Source: Parasphingorhabdus halotolerans (GTDB taxonomy: Bacteria; Pseudomonadota; Alphaproteobacteria; Sphingomonadales; Sphingomonadaceae). Taken from it: a stretch of 64,000 bases of DNA. Below are positions 42,305-51,527 of this stretch, in pieces. The stretch's first letter is position 1; every line of letters begins with the position of its first letter. Below the pieces are notes generated by a model. The model searched no databases. It had not been told where the DNA came from and was given only the letters and a program-made list of their open reading frames with translations. Both the position numbers and the translations under genes were made by a program. The DNA lies in assembly GCF_012516475.1 (NCBI RefSeq), contig NZ_CP051217.1, forward strand, positions 124,001-188,000, written 5' to 3'.

Positions 42305-44134
42305 ATGGCAAAACATGACTCGCATTTACAGGATGTTTTAAACGCTCCTGAGGGGCCGCATATTGCAGCACTGTTCGATTTTGATGGCACGATAATTGCG
42401 GGATATTCGGCCACTGCGATACTCAAGGAGAAGATAAAGCGCCGCGAGATGACGGCAGAAGAAGTTGTTGAGACAGCTAATGTAATGGCGCAATATGCCA
42501 TGGGTAACATGGGCTTTTCCGGCCTGATGACCGGCGCTGCGAAATTCATGAAGGGCGTAACCGAGGATAGCTATTTTGAATTTGGCGAGGAGCTTTACGA
42601 AAAACACATAGCGCGCAAAGTCTATCCAGAAGCGCGGGACCTTATTGAAGCGCACCGGGCAAAAGGTCATACCATAGCGATAATTTCGTCAGCCACAATT
42701 TACCAGATCGAGCCAACTGCGCGTGATCTGGATATTGAGCATGTTTTGTGCTCACAATATGAAGTAGAGAACGGAGAGTTTACCGGGAACATCATTCGCC
42801 CGCTGTGTTTTGGCGAGGGGAAGGTTCTGGCGGCCGAAGAACTGGCCAAAACCTACAAGCTTAATCTTGATAGAAGCTATTTCTATTCTGATAGTTACGA
42901 CGATATTGAACTGCTTGAGCGTGTTGGCAAACCGCGCCCGCTAAATCCCAACGGCAAACTGCGTGAAGTTGCGATGGAGCGGGGTTGGCCGTTGCAGCAA
43001 TTTGATAGCCGAGGGCAGGGCAAACCCGTGGATTATCTGCGGACCATATACGCAACCGGTTCGCTTGTTGGGGCCGCTGTGGCCTCGCTACCGATCTGGG
43101 GATTAACCGGATCGCAGCGGGAAGCGATGAATTTTTCCACCGGGTTATTTGGTGACATTGCCACAGCGCTGACGGGATGCGAACTAGAGGTAACCGGAGA
43201 AGAAAATCTCTGGACAGCGCGGCCTTGCATCTTCGTCTTCAATCACCAGAGCAAAGCGGATGTGATGATCCTAGCCAAGCTTATCCGCAAGGATATGGGC
43301 GGGGTTGGCAAAAAGGAAATTCGCGATACGCCGATTATCGGTAAATTGATGGAGCTCGCCGGAACGGTGTTCATTGATCGCGCTGACGGCAGAAGTGCGA
43401 TCAAGGCGATGGAGCCATTGATTGAAGCTATACAAGTCGATCGCAAGTCTATTGTCATTGCCCCGGAAGGCACGCGAACATTATCACCCAAACTTGGACC
43501 ATTTAAAAAGGGCGCATTCCACATGGCGATGCAGGCCGGTGTTCCGATGGTGCCGATTGTTATTCACAATGCCGGCGATATCGCTCCGAAAAACGAGTTT
43601 CTGATGAGGCCAGCCAGAGTAAGGGTCGAGGTTTTGCCGCCGGTGGATACGAGCGATTGGAGCGTAAAATCAATTAACGAACATGTCGCCGAGGTGCGAG
43701 GCATGTTCTTGAAAGCGCTTGGTCAGGATACCGAAGAGGAAGCGCTCGAAGCTCTGGTCAGCGGCGGTGCAGGTGCCAATGTCAAAGACAGTAAGTCTCG
43801 AAGATCGACAAAGGCACCCAAGAGAACAGCCGGAACCAAAGTTGTGTCGAAGCGCAAGCCTGTTGCCATCCAAAAGTCTGGGGTGGAGAAAACAGAGGTC
43901 CGGAAACCTGTGACGCGGAAGGTGGCACCGAAAAAACCAGCTGCTGTAAAAGCGTCGGTTACCAAAAATACCGTTGCCAAAAAACGTGTTACAAGACGGG
44001 CTGCGAAGTCCACTAGCAATTCTTCGGCGCGCACCGCGACAGCAAAACCGGTGCCACGAAAGCTGACCCAGGCCGAGCCAGCCACTAAAACGCGATCAAA
44101 AAAGGCAGCAGCCACAGCGAGTGCAAAGAAATAA
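42305..44134 (+). CDS. HAD-IB phosphatase-PlsC acyltransferase fusion with Lys/Ala-rich basic tail
   Basis: The 609-residue product has three parts. Residues about 20-240 form a HAD-IB phosphatase (ALFDFDGTI nucleophile motif, IAIISSATIYQIEPTARDL, YFYSDSYDDIELLERVGKP). Residues about 270-480 form a PlsC-type 1-acylglycerol-3-phosphate acyltransferase (NHQSKAD = HX4D, FIDRADGRSAIKA, APEGTRTLSP). The final ~115 residues are histone H1-like, rich in Lys, Ala, Thr, Pro and Arg. The acyltransferase would make phosphatidate, and the HAD domain could remove phosphate to give diacylglycerol. ATG 42305 has a GAGG RBS. First gene of the lipid cluster. Confidence 0.88.
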   Translation: MAKHDSHLQDVLNAPEGPHIAALFDFDGTIIAGYSATAILKEKIKRREMTAEEVVETANVMAQYAMGNMGFSGLMTGAAKFMKGVTEDSYFEFGEELYEKHIARKVYPEARDLIEAHRAKGHTIAIISSATIYQIEPTARDLDIEHVLCSQYEVENGEFTGNIIRPLCFGEGKVLAAEELAKTYKLNLDRSYFYSDSYDDIELLERVGKPRPLNPNGKLREVAMERGWPLQQFDSRGQGKPVDYLRTIYATGSLVGAAVASLPIWGLTGSQREAMNFSTGLFGDIATALTGCELEVTGEENLWTARPCIFVFNHQSKADVMILAKLIRKDMGGVGKKEIRDTPIIGKLMELAGTVFIDRADGRSAIKAMEPLIEAIQVDRKSIVIAPEGTRTLSPKLGPFKKGAFHMAMQAGVPMVPIVIHNAGDIAPKNEFLMRPARVRVEVLPPVDTSDWSVKSINEHVAEVRGMFLKALGQDTEEEALEALVSGGAGANVKDSKSRRSTKAPKRTAGTKVVSKRKPVAIQKSGVEKTEVRKPVTRKVAPKKPAAVKASVTKNTVAKKRVTRRAAKSTSNSSARTATAKPVPRKLTQAEPATKTRSKKAAATASAKK

Positions 44135-44154
44135 TCTGCCAATAGGGAGCAAGA

Positions 44155-46497
44155 ATGGACGGAACCGCAGCGATAGCTAAAACTGGACCGCTGCTAGCGC
44201 AGGGACCGAAGCTATTTGTTCTCGATGCGCGCAATCGAGTGGAGAGAAAATATCTGCTCGATTGGCTTCACACTTCGTTGGCCGAAGGCGGTCCCGGCCA
44301 AAAAATTAACTGGATAAGCCTACCGATATCGGATGAGCGCGCGGATTTGCGGCTAGATGGTTTGATTGAAAAACTGCAGGATGATCCGAACACCATGGTT
44401 GTCCCCGTTCGCATTGTTTGGCGAATCCCGAATTTCGAAAAAAGCCGTGCGATAAAAAAGCGGCACATATTGTTTGGTGACCCCAGAACGCCAGGAAGTT
44501 TGCGCGCCCGCAGTATCTTAATGCGCGACAAACGCAGAGCGCATTGCCTCACTGGACAACCTGCGACAATTGCTGCGCTTAAGCAGCGCTTTGGCAATCA
44601 AGTGGTTGCCGATTCCAGTGATAGCGCAGAAGAATTCGCCAGCTTTGTATTGCGGCAAGCCAGCCTGGTGCTCGATATTTCGGAACGTGGCCTGAGAGGC
44701 AGGCGTTACAAGGTACCGCGTTATGTTGCAGATGGTTTGCGTACAAACCCGAAATTTCGTAGCGCGATGACCCAGCTCTCAACCGATCTCGGAAAATCAG
44801 AAACCTCGCTTTATGAAGAAGCGAGCAAATATATGAAGGAACTGATCGCGCGCCCCAGTCCTTTGTTTATTGATATGAAGGCCAAGCTCGACCGGTTCAT
44901 GCTCTCTCAAGGATATGAAGATGATGTGGTTTTCGATAAAGGAGAGTTGACACGGCTCAGGAAGACTATGCGCGAGCATCCAACGCTGCTGTTGTTTACG
45001 CACAAAACCTATATTGATGGTGTAACACCAACCGATCTGGCCTATCAGAACGATTTGCCGTTGATCCATGTATTCGGCGGCATCAACTTGGATTTCTTCG
45101 GTCTCGGCTTTGTGCTGCGCCGGGCGGGGACAATTTTTATTCGCCGTAGTTTCGAGAATAACCCCGTCTACAAGCTCGTTCTGCGACATTATGTCAGCTA
45201 TTTGCTGGAAAAGCGCTTTCCTATGACTTGGGCGTTTGAAGGGACGCGATCCCGGCTCGGGAAGCTCATGCCTCCACGCTATGGTTTGCTGAAGTATGTG
45301 ATGGATAGCGCCAACGCAAATGACATTGAGAATGTGCATATTATTCCAGTGGTTACCAGCTTTGATCTGATCCGCGATGTAGAAGAATATGCCAGTGAGC
45401 AGACTGGACGGGTTAAAAAAGCGGAATCGCTGAGTTGGTTTGTTGGTTATTTACGTAGCTTGCGTGAACCCATGGGTAAAGTTTATGTCGATTTTGGCGA
45501 GCCGGTTGTGATCAGAAAAGCGCCCGAACCGAATGATCGCATTGGTCTCTCAAAAATCGCGTTCGAGGTTGCGGTGGAGGCTAACCGAGCGACACCATTG
45601 ACGCTGACATCTCTAATGTGCCTAAGCTTGCTTGGCACAGCGCCGCGCGCGATGACGGCGCAGGAACTGCGCGCCATTATCAATTTCTTTGTTGATTGGG
45701 CGAAAGAACGCAATATCCGGTTCAGCGCTGATCTGACGGTCGATAGTATTGAAGATATTCAAAAGCTCGTCGATACGCTGGTAAACAGCGGGTTACTAGT
45801 TCGCTATGACAAGGGCTCCACGACGGTCTATGCAATTGAGCCTGAAAAGCACCCAATGGCGAGCTATTATCGCAATTCGATCATCCATCATTTTCTCGAC
45901 AAGGCGATAATCGAACTTTCGCTGCTTAAAGCTCGCGAAGAAAAGGATCAAATAGCATCGGAAGTTTTTTGGGAAGAGACCGACCGGCTTCGAGATTTGT
46001 TCAAATTCGAGTTTTTCTATCCGCCTAAAGATGAATATCGGGAAAATTTGAAAGCCGAACTTGATCGCTCCGACCCGGATTGGAAGAAGAAGCTCAATGA
46101 GGGCGGCGTGATGTTGACGAGCCTGACAAACCGTTTTCAGCCACTTATCGGACACGCAGTATTTCTGCCATTTGTTGAATCATACACCGTTGTACTCGAC
46201 ATATTGGCGCGACTGGAGCCCGGGCAGGCCATTGACAAGAAGACGTGTGTGGAAAATGCTCTGAAAGAGGGGCGGCAGGCTTATTTGCTGCGACGAATTA
46301 CCAGCGAAGCGTCCATTGGTAAAATCCTGTTTGAAAACGGCTTCAAAATGGCGGCAAGCCAGCATCTCACAGGTGAATCAACGGAAGAAACTATTGCCGC
46401 ACGAAAAGCATTGTTGCGCAAGTTTCGTGCACTTTCGCGCCGGATGGAAAAATCGCGACTGGAAGTGCTTCAGCTTGCCGACAAAATATTTGACTGA
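44155..46497 (+). CDS. plsB: Glycerol-3-phosphate acyltransferase, PlsB type
   Basis: This catalyses the first acylation of glycerol-3-phosphate. The 780-residue length fits the PlsB/GPAT family. Acyltransferase motifs are THKTYIDGVTPTDLAYQNDL (HX4D), GGINLDFFGLGFVLRRAGTI (FIRR follows), TWAFEGTRSRLGKLMPPRYG (EGTRSR) and IIPVVTSFDLI. The long N-terminal and C-terminal regions are typical of bacterial PlsB proteins. It lies 20 bp after the PlsC fusion gene and 28 bp before the WS/DGAT gene, which suggests co-transcription for triacylglycerol synthesis. Confidence 0.92.
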   Translation: MDGTAAIAKTGPLLAQGPKLFVLDARNRVERKYLLDWLHTSLAEGGPGQKINWISLPISDERADLRLDGLIEKLQDDPNTMVVPVRIVWRIPNFEKSRAIKKRHILFGDPRTPGSLRARSILMRDKRRAHCLTGQPATIAALKQRFGNQVVADSSDSAEEFASFVLRQASLVLDISERGLRGRRYKVPRYVADGLRTNPKFRSAMTQLSTDLGKSETSLYEEASKYMKELIARPSPLFIDMKAKLDRFMLSQGYEDDVVFDKGELTRLRKTMREHPTLLLFTHKTYIDGVTPTDLAYQNDLPLIHVFGGINLDFFGLGFVLRRAGTIFIRRSFENNPVYKLVLRHYVSYLLEKRFPMTWAFEGTRSRLGKLMPPRYGLLKYVMDSANANDIENVHIIPVVTSFDLIRDVEEYASEQTGRVKKAESLSWFVGYLRSLREPMGKVYVDFGEPVVIRKAPEPNDRIGLSKIAFEVAVEANRATPLTLTSLMCLSLLGTAPRAMTAQELRAIINFFVDWAKERNIRFSADLTVDSIEDIQKLVDTLVNSGLLVRYDKGSTTVYAIEPEKHPMASYYRNSIIHHFLDKAIIELSLLKAREEKDQIASEVFWEETDRLRDLFKFEFFYPPKDEYRENLKAELDRSDPDWKKKLNEGGVMLTSLTNRFQPLIGHAVFLPFVESYTVVLDILARLEPGQAIDKKTCVENALKEGRQAYLLRRITSEASIGKILFENGFKMAASQHLTGESTEETIAARKALLRKFRALSRRMEKSRLEVLQLADKIFD

Positions 46498-46525
46498 ATA
46501 TGAGCCTAATTGAAAGGACTCAACT

Positions 46526-48085
46526 ATGACCGAGCCGCATACTATCAACCAGTTAAGTGCGCAGGATGCGCAATTTCTATATGTTCAGTCCGCGACCAAT
46601 TTGACCCACGTGATGGCCGTCTATATTTACGATCCATCGACTGCGCCGGGCGGGAAAGTGCGTTTCAAGGATATTATCGAACATATGAGAAAGCGGCTGG
46701 ATGTGTCGCCAATGTTCAAGCGCAAGCTATACCGCCTGCCGCTAGATATTGATCATCCCTATTGGGTGGAAGACGAGCATTTTGATCTTGAAGCCCATAT
46801 CTCGCACAGCCGATTGCCTGAACCCGGTGATTGGCGGCAGTTCTGCATTCAGGTTGCTCGCCATCATAGCAAGCCGCTGGATATGAACCGGCCGCTCTGG
46901 GATATGTATGTCGTCGAGGGGCTGGATAATATTCCAGGGTATGCCAAAGGCAGCTACGCAATTTTGACCCGCATTCATCATTCGACAATTGATGGAGTAT
47001 CTGGAGCCCATTTTTTTGCGGCCGTGTCGGATATGGATGCGAAAGGGACACCGGCCATTCCTTTGCCAGAAGGCAAGCCCGAACAAAGCGATCTACCTAC
47101 CGCTGCAGAAATTCTGGAACGGGCAATATCAAGCACAGTGACGTCACCCGTAAAACTCACACAGGCGTTGATGAAATTTGCTCCGGCAATTCTGTCCACC
47201 GCAACCAAGTCCATTCGTGGAGGGGACGAAAAATCCGGAAACTCAGTGCCGGAAACACGATTTAATGGATCCGTGACACCGCATAAAATGTTTGACGCGG
47301 TCACATTCGATTTGGAAGAGCTTAAAAAAATCAGGCTCAAGGTTGATGGCGCGACGATCAACGATGTTGTGCTTGCCGTCTGTAGCGGCGCGATGCGGCA
47401 TTATCTCAAGAAGCACAAGGAACTACCGAAAGAATCGCTGGTCGCCGTAGCGCCAGTCAATGCGCGAAGCCGGTCAGGTGAAGAAAGCAATCCCGGCAAT
47501 AATATTTCGGCGATGACTATCAAAATCTGGTCCGATATCGCTGATCCTTTGCAGCGCTTGGGAGCGATTCGAGACACCACGAGAGAAACGAAGGCCGCAA
47601 AATCTGGTTTGAGCGCGAGGATTATGACGGATTTGTCCAAACATATTCCTGGCGTAACCATGGCCAGTGTTGCCCGTATTTTAACCGATGAACGGTTCGC
47701 GCCGAAAATGAGCAATTTGATGGTTTCCAATGTTCCGGGGCCGCAAATTCAATTGTATATGAACGGAGCGAAGCTCACACATCAATACGGCTTGGCTCCC
47801 TTGGCGCACGGGATGGGGCTGTTTATCGCCACGCCAAGTTACAACGGCACGATCTCGTTCAGCGTTATTTCCGACCGGAAAATGATGCCGGACATCGATT
47901 ATTTCGTCGAGTGCATAGAAAAATCTTTTAACGAATTGCGGCTTGCTAAAGTTAATAGCTCGGTTAAAAAGACGGCGGCAAAAGCGGAGGCAGCAAAGAA
48001 AGCTGCAACGCATTCGCCAACTGGCTCAAATTATCGGCGCGTATCAAAGACGCCGAGAAGAGCCAGTCAGGGCAAGACGAAATAG
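46526..48085 (+). CDS. Wax ester synthase/diacylglycerol acyltransferase (WS/DGAT)
   Basis: The 519-residue protein belongs to the bacterial WS/DGAT family, which makes wax esters and triacylglycerol from acyl-CoA. The catalytic HHxxxDG motif is present in ILTRIHHSTIDGVSGAHFFA (about residue 155). Other family blocks are PYWVEDEHFDLEAHISHSRL, PLDMNRPLWDMYVVEGLDN, and the later NVPGPQIQLYMNGAKL with GMGLFIATPSYNGTISFSVI. The last ~45 residues are Lys/Ala/Arg rich (VKKTAAKAEAAKKAATHSPT), echoing the basic tail of the PlsC fusion two genes upstream. This family is the key enzyme for storage lipid. Confidence 0.94.
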   Translation: MTEPHTINQLSAQDAQFLYVQSATNLTHVMAVYIYDPSTAPGGKVRFKDIIEHMRKRLDVSPMFKRKLYRLPLDIDHPYWVEDEHFDLEAHISHSRLPEPGDWRQFCIQVARHHSKPLDMNRPLWDMYVVEGLDNIPGYAKGSYAILTRIHHSTIDGVSGAHFFAAVSDMDAKGTPAIPLPEGKPEQSDLPTAAEILERAISSTVTSPVKLTQALMKFAPAILSTATKSIRGGDEKSGNSVPETRFNGSVTPHKMFDAVTFDLEELKKIRLKVDGATINDVVLAVCSGAMRHYLKKHKELPKESLVAVAPVNARSRSGEESNPGNNISAMTIKIWSDIADPLQRLGAIRDTTRETKAAKSGLSARIMTDLSKHIPGVTMASVARILTDERFAPKMSNLMVSNVPGPQIQLYMNGAKLTHQYGLAPLAHGMGLFIATPSYNGTISFSVISDRKMMPDIDYFVECIEKSFNELRLAKVNSSVKKTAAKAEAAKKAATHSPTGSNYRRVSKTPRRASQGKTK

Positions 48086-48170
48086 GAGTGGAAAGAACCC
48101 AACAGCAACTGAAATTCGGTTGTTCTCCATTGCCGTTGCGAGTTTTCGGCACAAATCAAGTGAGTAAGAT

Positions 48171-49648
48171 ATGATCCTGAACACCACATTGAAGATGGAA
48201 AAGGCGATGGCGCAAGCCACGAGCTATTCCGAGTGGGCGGACGCAGCGGCTGCGCATGACCGCTCGACTGGCGTGGATGTCTGGAAAGAGTCTGACGAAA
48301 GCAAGCACTTCGACAACAAATCAATTCGCCGCCGTCTTAAGCGACTGTCAAAACTGTGGAAAAGTCAGGATAATGCGGGACTTTTATACGCTCTAAACGA
48401 GGGCATTCATGGCAATATGGACGGTATGGGCAACAAGCGCCTCCACCAGAAAGCCAAATTTGGCACCAAGCAACTCATCCAGGATTACGTCGATGCCATT
48501 GTCAATTCGCTTGAGTATCTGGCGAGTGATAAAGTTAACGATATTCCGTTTGAAGAAAAACTGGATTTCTTTCGCCGCGCCCAGCATTGCTATGGTCGGT
48601 CCGCGTTTTTGATGAGTGGTTCGGGCGCATTTCTCTATTTTCATGTCGGTGTTGTAAAGGCGCTGTGGTCGGAAGGCCTCTTACCGCATATCATGTCCGG
48701 TTCCAGTGGCGGATCGGTTGTCGGCGCGCTCATCGCTACGCACACCGATGATGAAATTCCGCCATATTTCGAAGCGAAAAATCTGTTTGACGACTCTATC
48801 AGTGATGATGATGGAGAAGCCGGTTTCGGCCTTTTTGGCGGCTCGCGGCGGCTCAAAGCGGATGAAATTCGAGCGCGACTAACCACCATGCTACCTGATC
48901 TTACATTCCAGGAGGCCTATGAACTCACTGGTCGTCATCTCAATGTCTCGATTGCCCCTGCGGAAAAGCACCAAACGTCAAGGCTACTAAATGCCATTGC
49001 ATCACCGAATGTTTATATACGTGAGGCCGTATTGGCTTCTTGTGCCGTGCCGGGTGTATATCCGCCGGTCACCTTAGCAGCCAAAGACCACACCGGAAAA
49101 CGTATCCCGTATCTGCCTAATCGCAAATGGGTGGACGGTTCGGTTACCCATGATTTGCCAGCCAAGCGCCTTGCGCGGCTTTATGGTGTGAACCACCATA
49201 TCGTGAGTCAGGCTAATCCTTTGGTAACGCCCTTTGCCAGCGATGTCAGTCAGCAAAAAACTCCTATTTCAGCTATCCGCAACGCGACAACGACGACGAT
49301 GAAGGCCTGGATCAATGCCAATGTTGATATCATGCAGAAGCCGCTGTCCTATTTTCCACGTCTGAACAGCCTAGCGAATATGACGCTTTCGGTGATCAAT
49401 CAGGACTATATGGGCGACATCAATATCATCCGTCCCAGCATGTTTTGGGGCCATCGAAGATCCTCAGCAATCTTCCAGTTGAGGATATTGAAGAGTTGAT
49501 CCAGCTTGGTGAAAAAACGACCTGGCCGAAAATTGAAATGGTGCGGACCCAAACAAAAATTAGCCAAACTCTGGATAGAATTTTATTCGACTATGAAACA
49601 GAACTGGCACATGACCATGATGCTGCGATGAAAAGGAAAATCGCTTGA
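48171..49648 (+). CDS. Patatin-like triacylglycerol lipase with DUF3336, -1 frameshift near 3' end
   Basis: The N-terminal ~140 residues match the DUF3336 region that precedes the patatin domain in TGL-type lipases. The patatin domain has the oxyanion block SAFLMSGSGAFLYFHVGVVK, the nucleophile GSSGGS and the Asp of KWVDGSV. The first frame breaks off after INIIRPSMFWG; a second frame continues PSKILSNLPVEDIEELIQLG to 49648. Adding one base at the T4G4 run 49443-49450 restores a product of about 491 residues. It would release fatty acids from stored lipid. The corrected stop overlaps the next gene's TTG start. Confidence 0.88.
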
Positions 49649-50508
49649 AGCATGACGAAGGAAACCTGCGGCTAAGTGCCAGTTCCAAGGCAGCTGGCGC
49701 AAAGCTTTTTTTCCAGAAATGGTTGCCGGATACACCGCCTAAGGCGGTCATATTACTGATTCATGGTTATGCTGAACATAGCGGGCGCTATCAATATTTC
49801 GCCGAACATTGCGTAAATCGCGGCTACGCCGTTTTTGCAATCGACCATTGGGGCCATGGAAAATCCGATGGCGACCCGGGTTTTGTTCCTGATTTCTCGG
49901 TGTTTCATGATGGTGTTGATGCGCTTGTTGAAATGGCTCGGGCGGCTTATTCCGGCCTTCCAATAATGCTGGTGGGTCACAGCATGGGCGGATTGATCAG
50001 CGCGACCTATTTGCTGGAGAACCAGTCTAAGTTTGCTGCGGCTGTGCTCTCCGGCCCCGCTATCAAAGCTGCCGAGGAGCCTTCTGCTTTTCTCAAAGCA
50101 ATAAGCGGTTTGCTGTCACGATTTCTCCCGAAACTTGGAGTGCTGGCGCTGGATTCGAATGGCGTTAGCCGTGATCCCAAGGTGGTGGCTCATTATTTAG
50201 CAGACCCGCTTGTTTACAACGGAAAAATGGGCGCGCGTCTGGCGGCGGAAATGCTGAATAACATGACTGCTATCCAGCAGCAGGCATCGCAAATAGAGCT
50301 GCCAATGCTAATGTTGCACGGCTCTAATGATAGCCTTGCCGCCGCAGAAGGTTCGACCTTTTTGGACTCAAAAATATCGTCGCCTGAAAAGCAACTCAAG
50401 ATATATCCAGGCCTGTTTCATGAAATTTTCAACGAGCCTGAGAAAGATGCCGTTCTCACTGATATGACGGACTGGCTCGATGCCAGAATAGGCTCCAGCG
50501 CCGCATAA
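49645..50508 (+). CDS. Monoacylglycerol lipase-like alpha/beta hydrolase
   Basis: The 287-residue serine hydrolase is of the monoacylglycerol lipase/lysophospholipase group. It shows LLIHGYAEHSGRYQYFAEHC (oxyanion block), FAIDHWGHGKSDGDPGFVPD, nucleophile elbow VGHSMGG, and the Asp and His near MLMLHGSNDSLAAAEGSTF and LKIYPGLFHEIFNEPEKDAV. The start is a TTG that overlaps the patatin stop (TTGA); a nearby ATG is out of frame. It probably completes hydrolysis of monoacylglycerol from the lipase upstream. Confidence 0.9.
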   Translation: MKHDEGNLRLSASSKAAGAKLFFQKWLPDTPPKAVILLIHGYAEHSGRYQYFAEHCVNRGYAVFAIDHWGHGKSDGDPGFVPDFSVFHDGVDALVEMARAAYSGLPIMLVGHSMGGLISATYLLENQSKFAAAVLSGPAIKAAEEPSAFLKAISGLLSRFLPKLGVLALDSNGVSRDPKVVAHYLADPLVYNGKMGARLAAEMLNNMTAIQQQASQIELPMLMLHGSNDSLAAAEGSTFLDSKISSPEKQLKIYPGLFHEIFNEPEKDAVLTDMTDWLDARIGSSAA

Positions 50509-50527
50509 ATATCTGAAAGTTTCAAGC

Positions 50528-51460
50528 ATGTTAAACATTGTATTGTGGATAATCGCCGGTCTGATTGCAGGCTCATTGATACTCTATTTCGTTTTCCCGC
50601 GATTACTCTATTCTGCGATGCGAAACGGATTGCGTCGTAAGGGTGGGCTGGTTGAGAAATCGGTCAAGACAGGCGAATTTGACTGGCCCTATCTGGAAGG
50701 AGGACCGTCCGATGGCGAAGTTGTCTTGCTGGTTCACGGATTTGGCGGAGACAAAGATAATTGGGCGCTTTTCTCTCCCCAAATAACCGAAAAATACCGG
50801 CTCATTTCGATGGATTTGCCCGGATTTGGTGAAAATGACCGGTCGTTGAACCGTGAATATGACATTGCATCGCAAGTCGAACGGCTGCGTGAATTTCTTG
50901 ACGCTCTGCGTATTTCAAAATGCCATATCGGCGGCAACAGCATGGGCGGCCATATCGCCCTGCAATTTGCGCTGACCCATCCAGAATATCTGAAATCGCT
51001 GACGCTTTACAATAACGCCGGTGTTGAGGGTAAAAATGAAAGCGAGTTGGTGAAGTCAGTCGAAAATGGTGAGAATGCTCTGGCAATCAACTCGGTGGAA
51101 GACGTAAAACGCATGATGGCGTTTGTGACACATAATCCGCCACCAATTCCCGGCCAATTCCGCAAGGTTTTCTTCGAAGAAGCCAACGCGCACAAGGAAT
51201 TGCTCGACAAGATATTTTGGACGATTGTGAAAGACACCCAAGATCGCCCGTTAAATGGTGAACTGGGTGGTTTGAAAGTGCCCACTCTGATCATCTGGGG
51301 CCGTCATGACCAATTGATCGACGTGAGCTGCGCGGAGGCAATCCACGCCGGTGTCGAAAATAGCGAACTGGTCATTTTTGAAGATGTCGGCCACATCCCG
51401 ATGATAGAAAAGCCTAAAGAAGTCGCTGCGGCACAACTTGCTTTCCTTGCCAAACACTGA
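50528..51460 (+). CDS. Membrane-anchored alpha/beta hydrolase (lipase-like)
   Basis: This 310-residue hydrolase has an N-terminal TM anchor (about residues 4-24, VLWIIAGLIAGSLILYFVFP). The catalytic elements are VVLLVHGFGGDKDNWALFSP, nucleophile elbow GGNSMGGHIAL, Asp in LIIWGRHDQLIDVS and His in FEDVGHIPMIEKPKEVAAAQ. The shape is like ABHD6-type or bacterial lipase-1-type enzymes acting on acylglycerols at the membrane. It lies 19 bp after the previous hydrolase gene, in the same operon. Confidence 0.88.
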   Translation: MLNIVLWIIAGLIAGSLILYFVFPRLLYSAMRNGLRRKGGLVEKSVKTGEFDWPYLEGGPSDGEVVLLVHGFGGDKDNWALFSPQITEKYRLISMDLPGFGENDRSLNREYDIASQVERLREFLDALRISKCHIGGNSMGGHIALQFALTHPEYLKSLTLYNNAGVEGKNESELVKSVENGENALAINSVEDVKRMMAFVTHNPPPIPGQFRKVFFEEANAHKELLDKIFWTIVKDTQDRPLNGELGGLKVPTLIIWGRHDQLIDVSCAEAIHAGVENSELVIFEDVGHIPMIEKPKEVAAAQLAFLAKH

Positions 51461-51527
51461 TTTCCCCGCCAGTCTACTGTCTGCGAACTCCCGTTAAAGA
51501 GGAGTCGCTGGTAAGAGGGGACAATAT

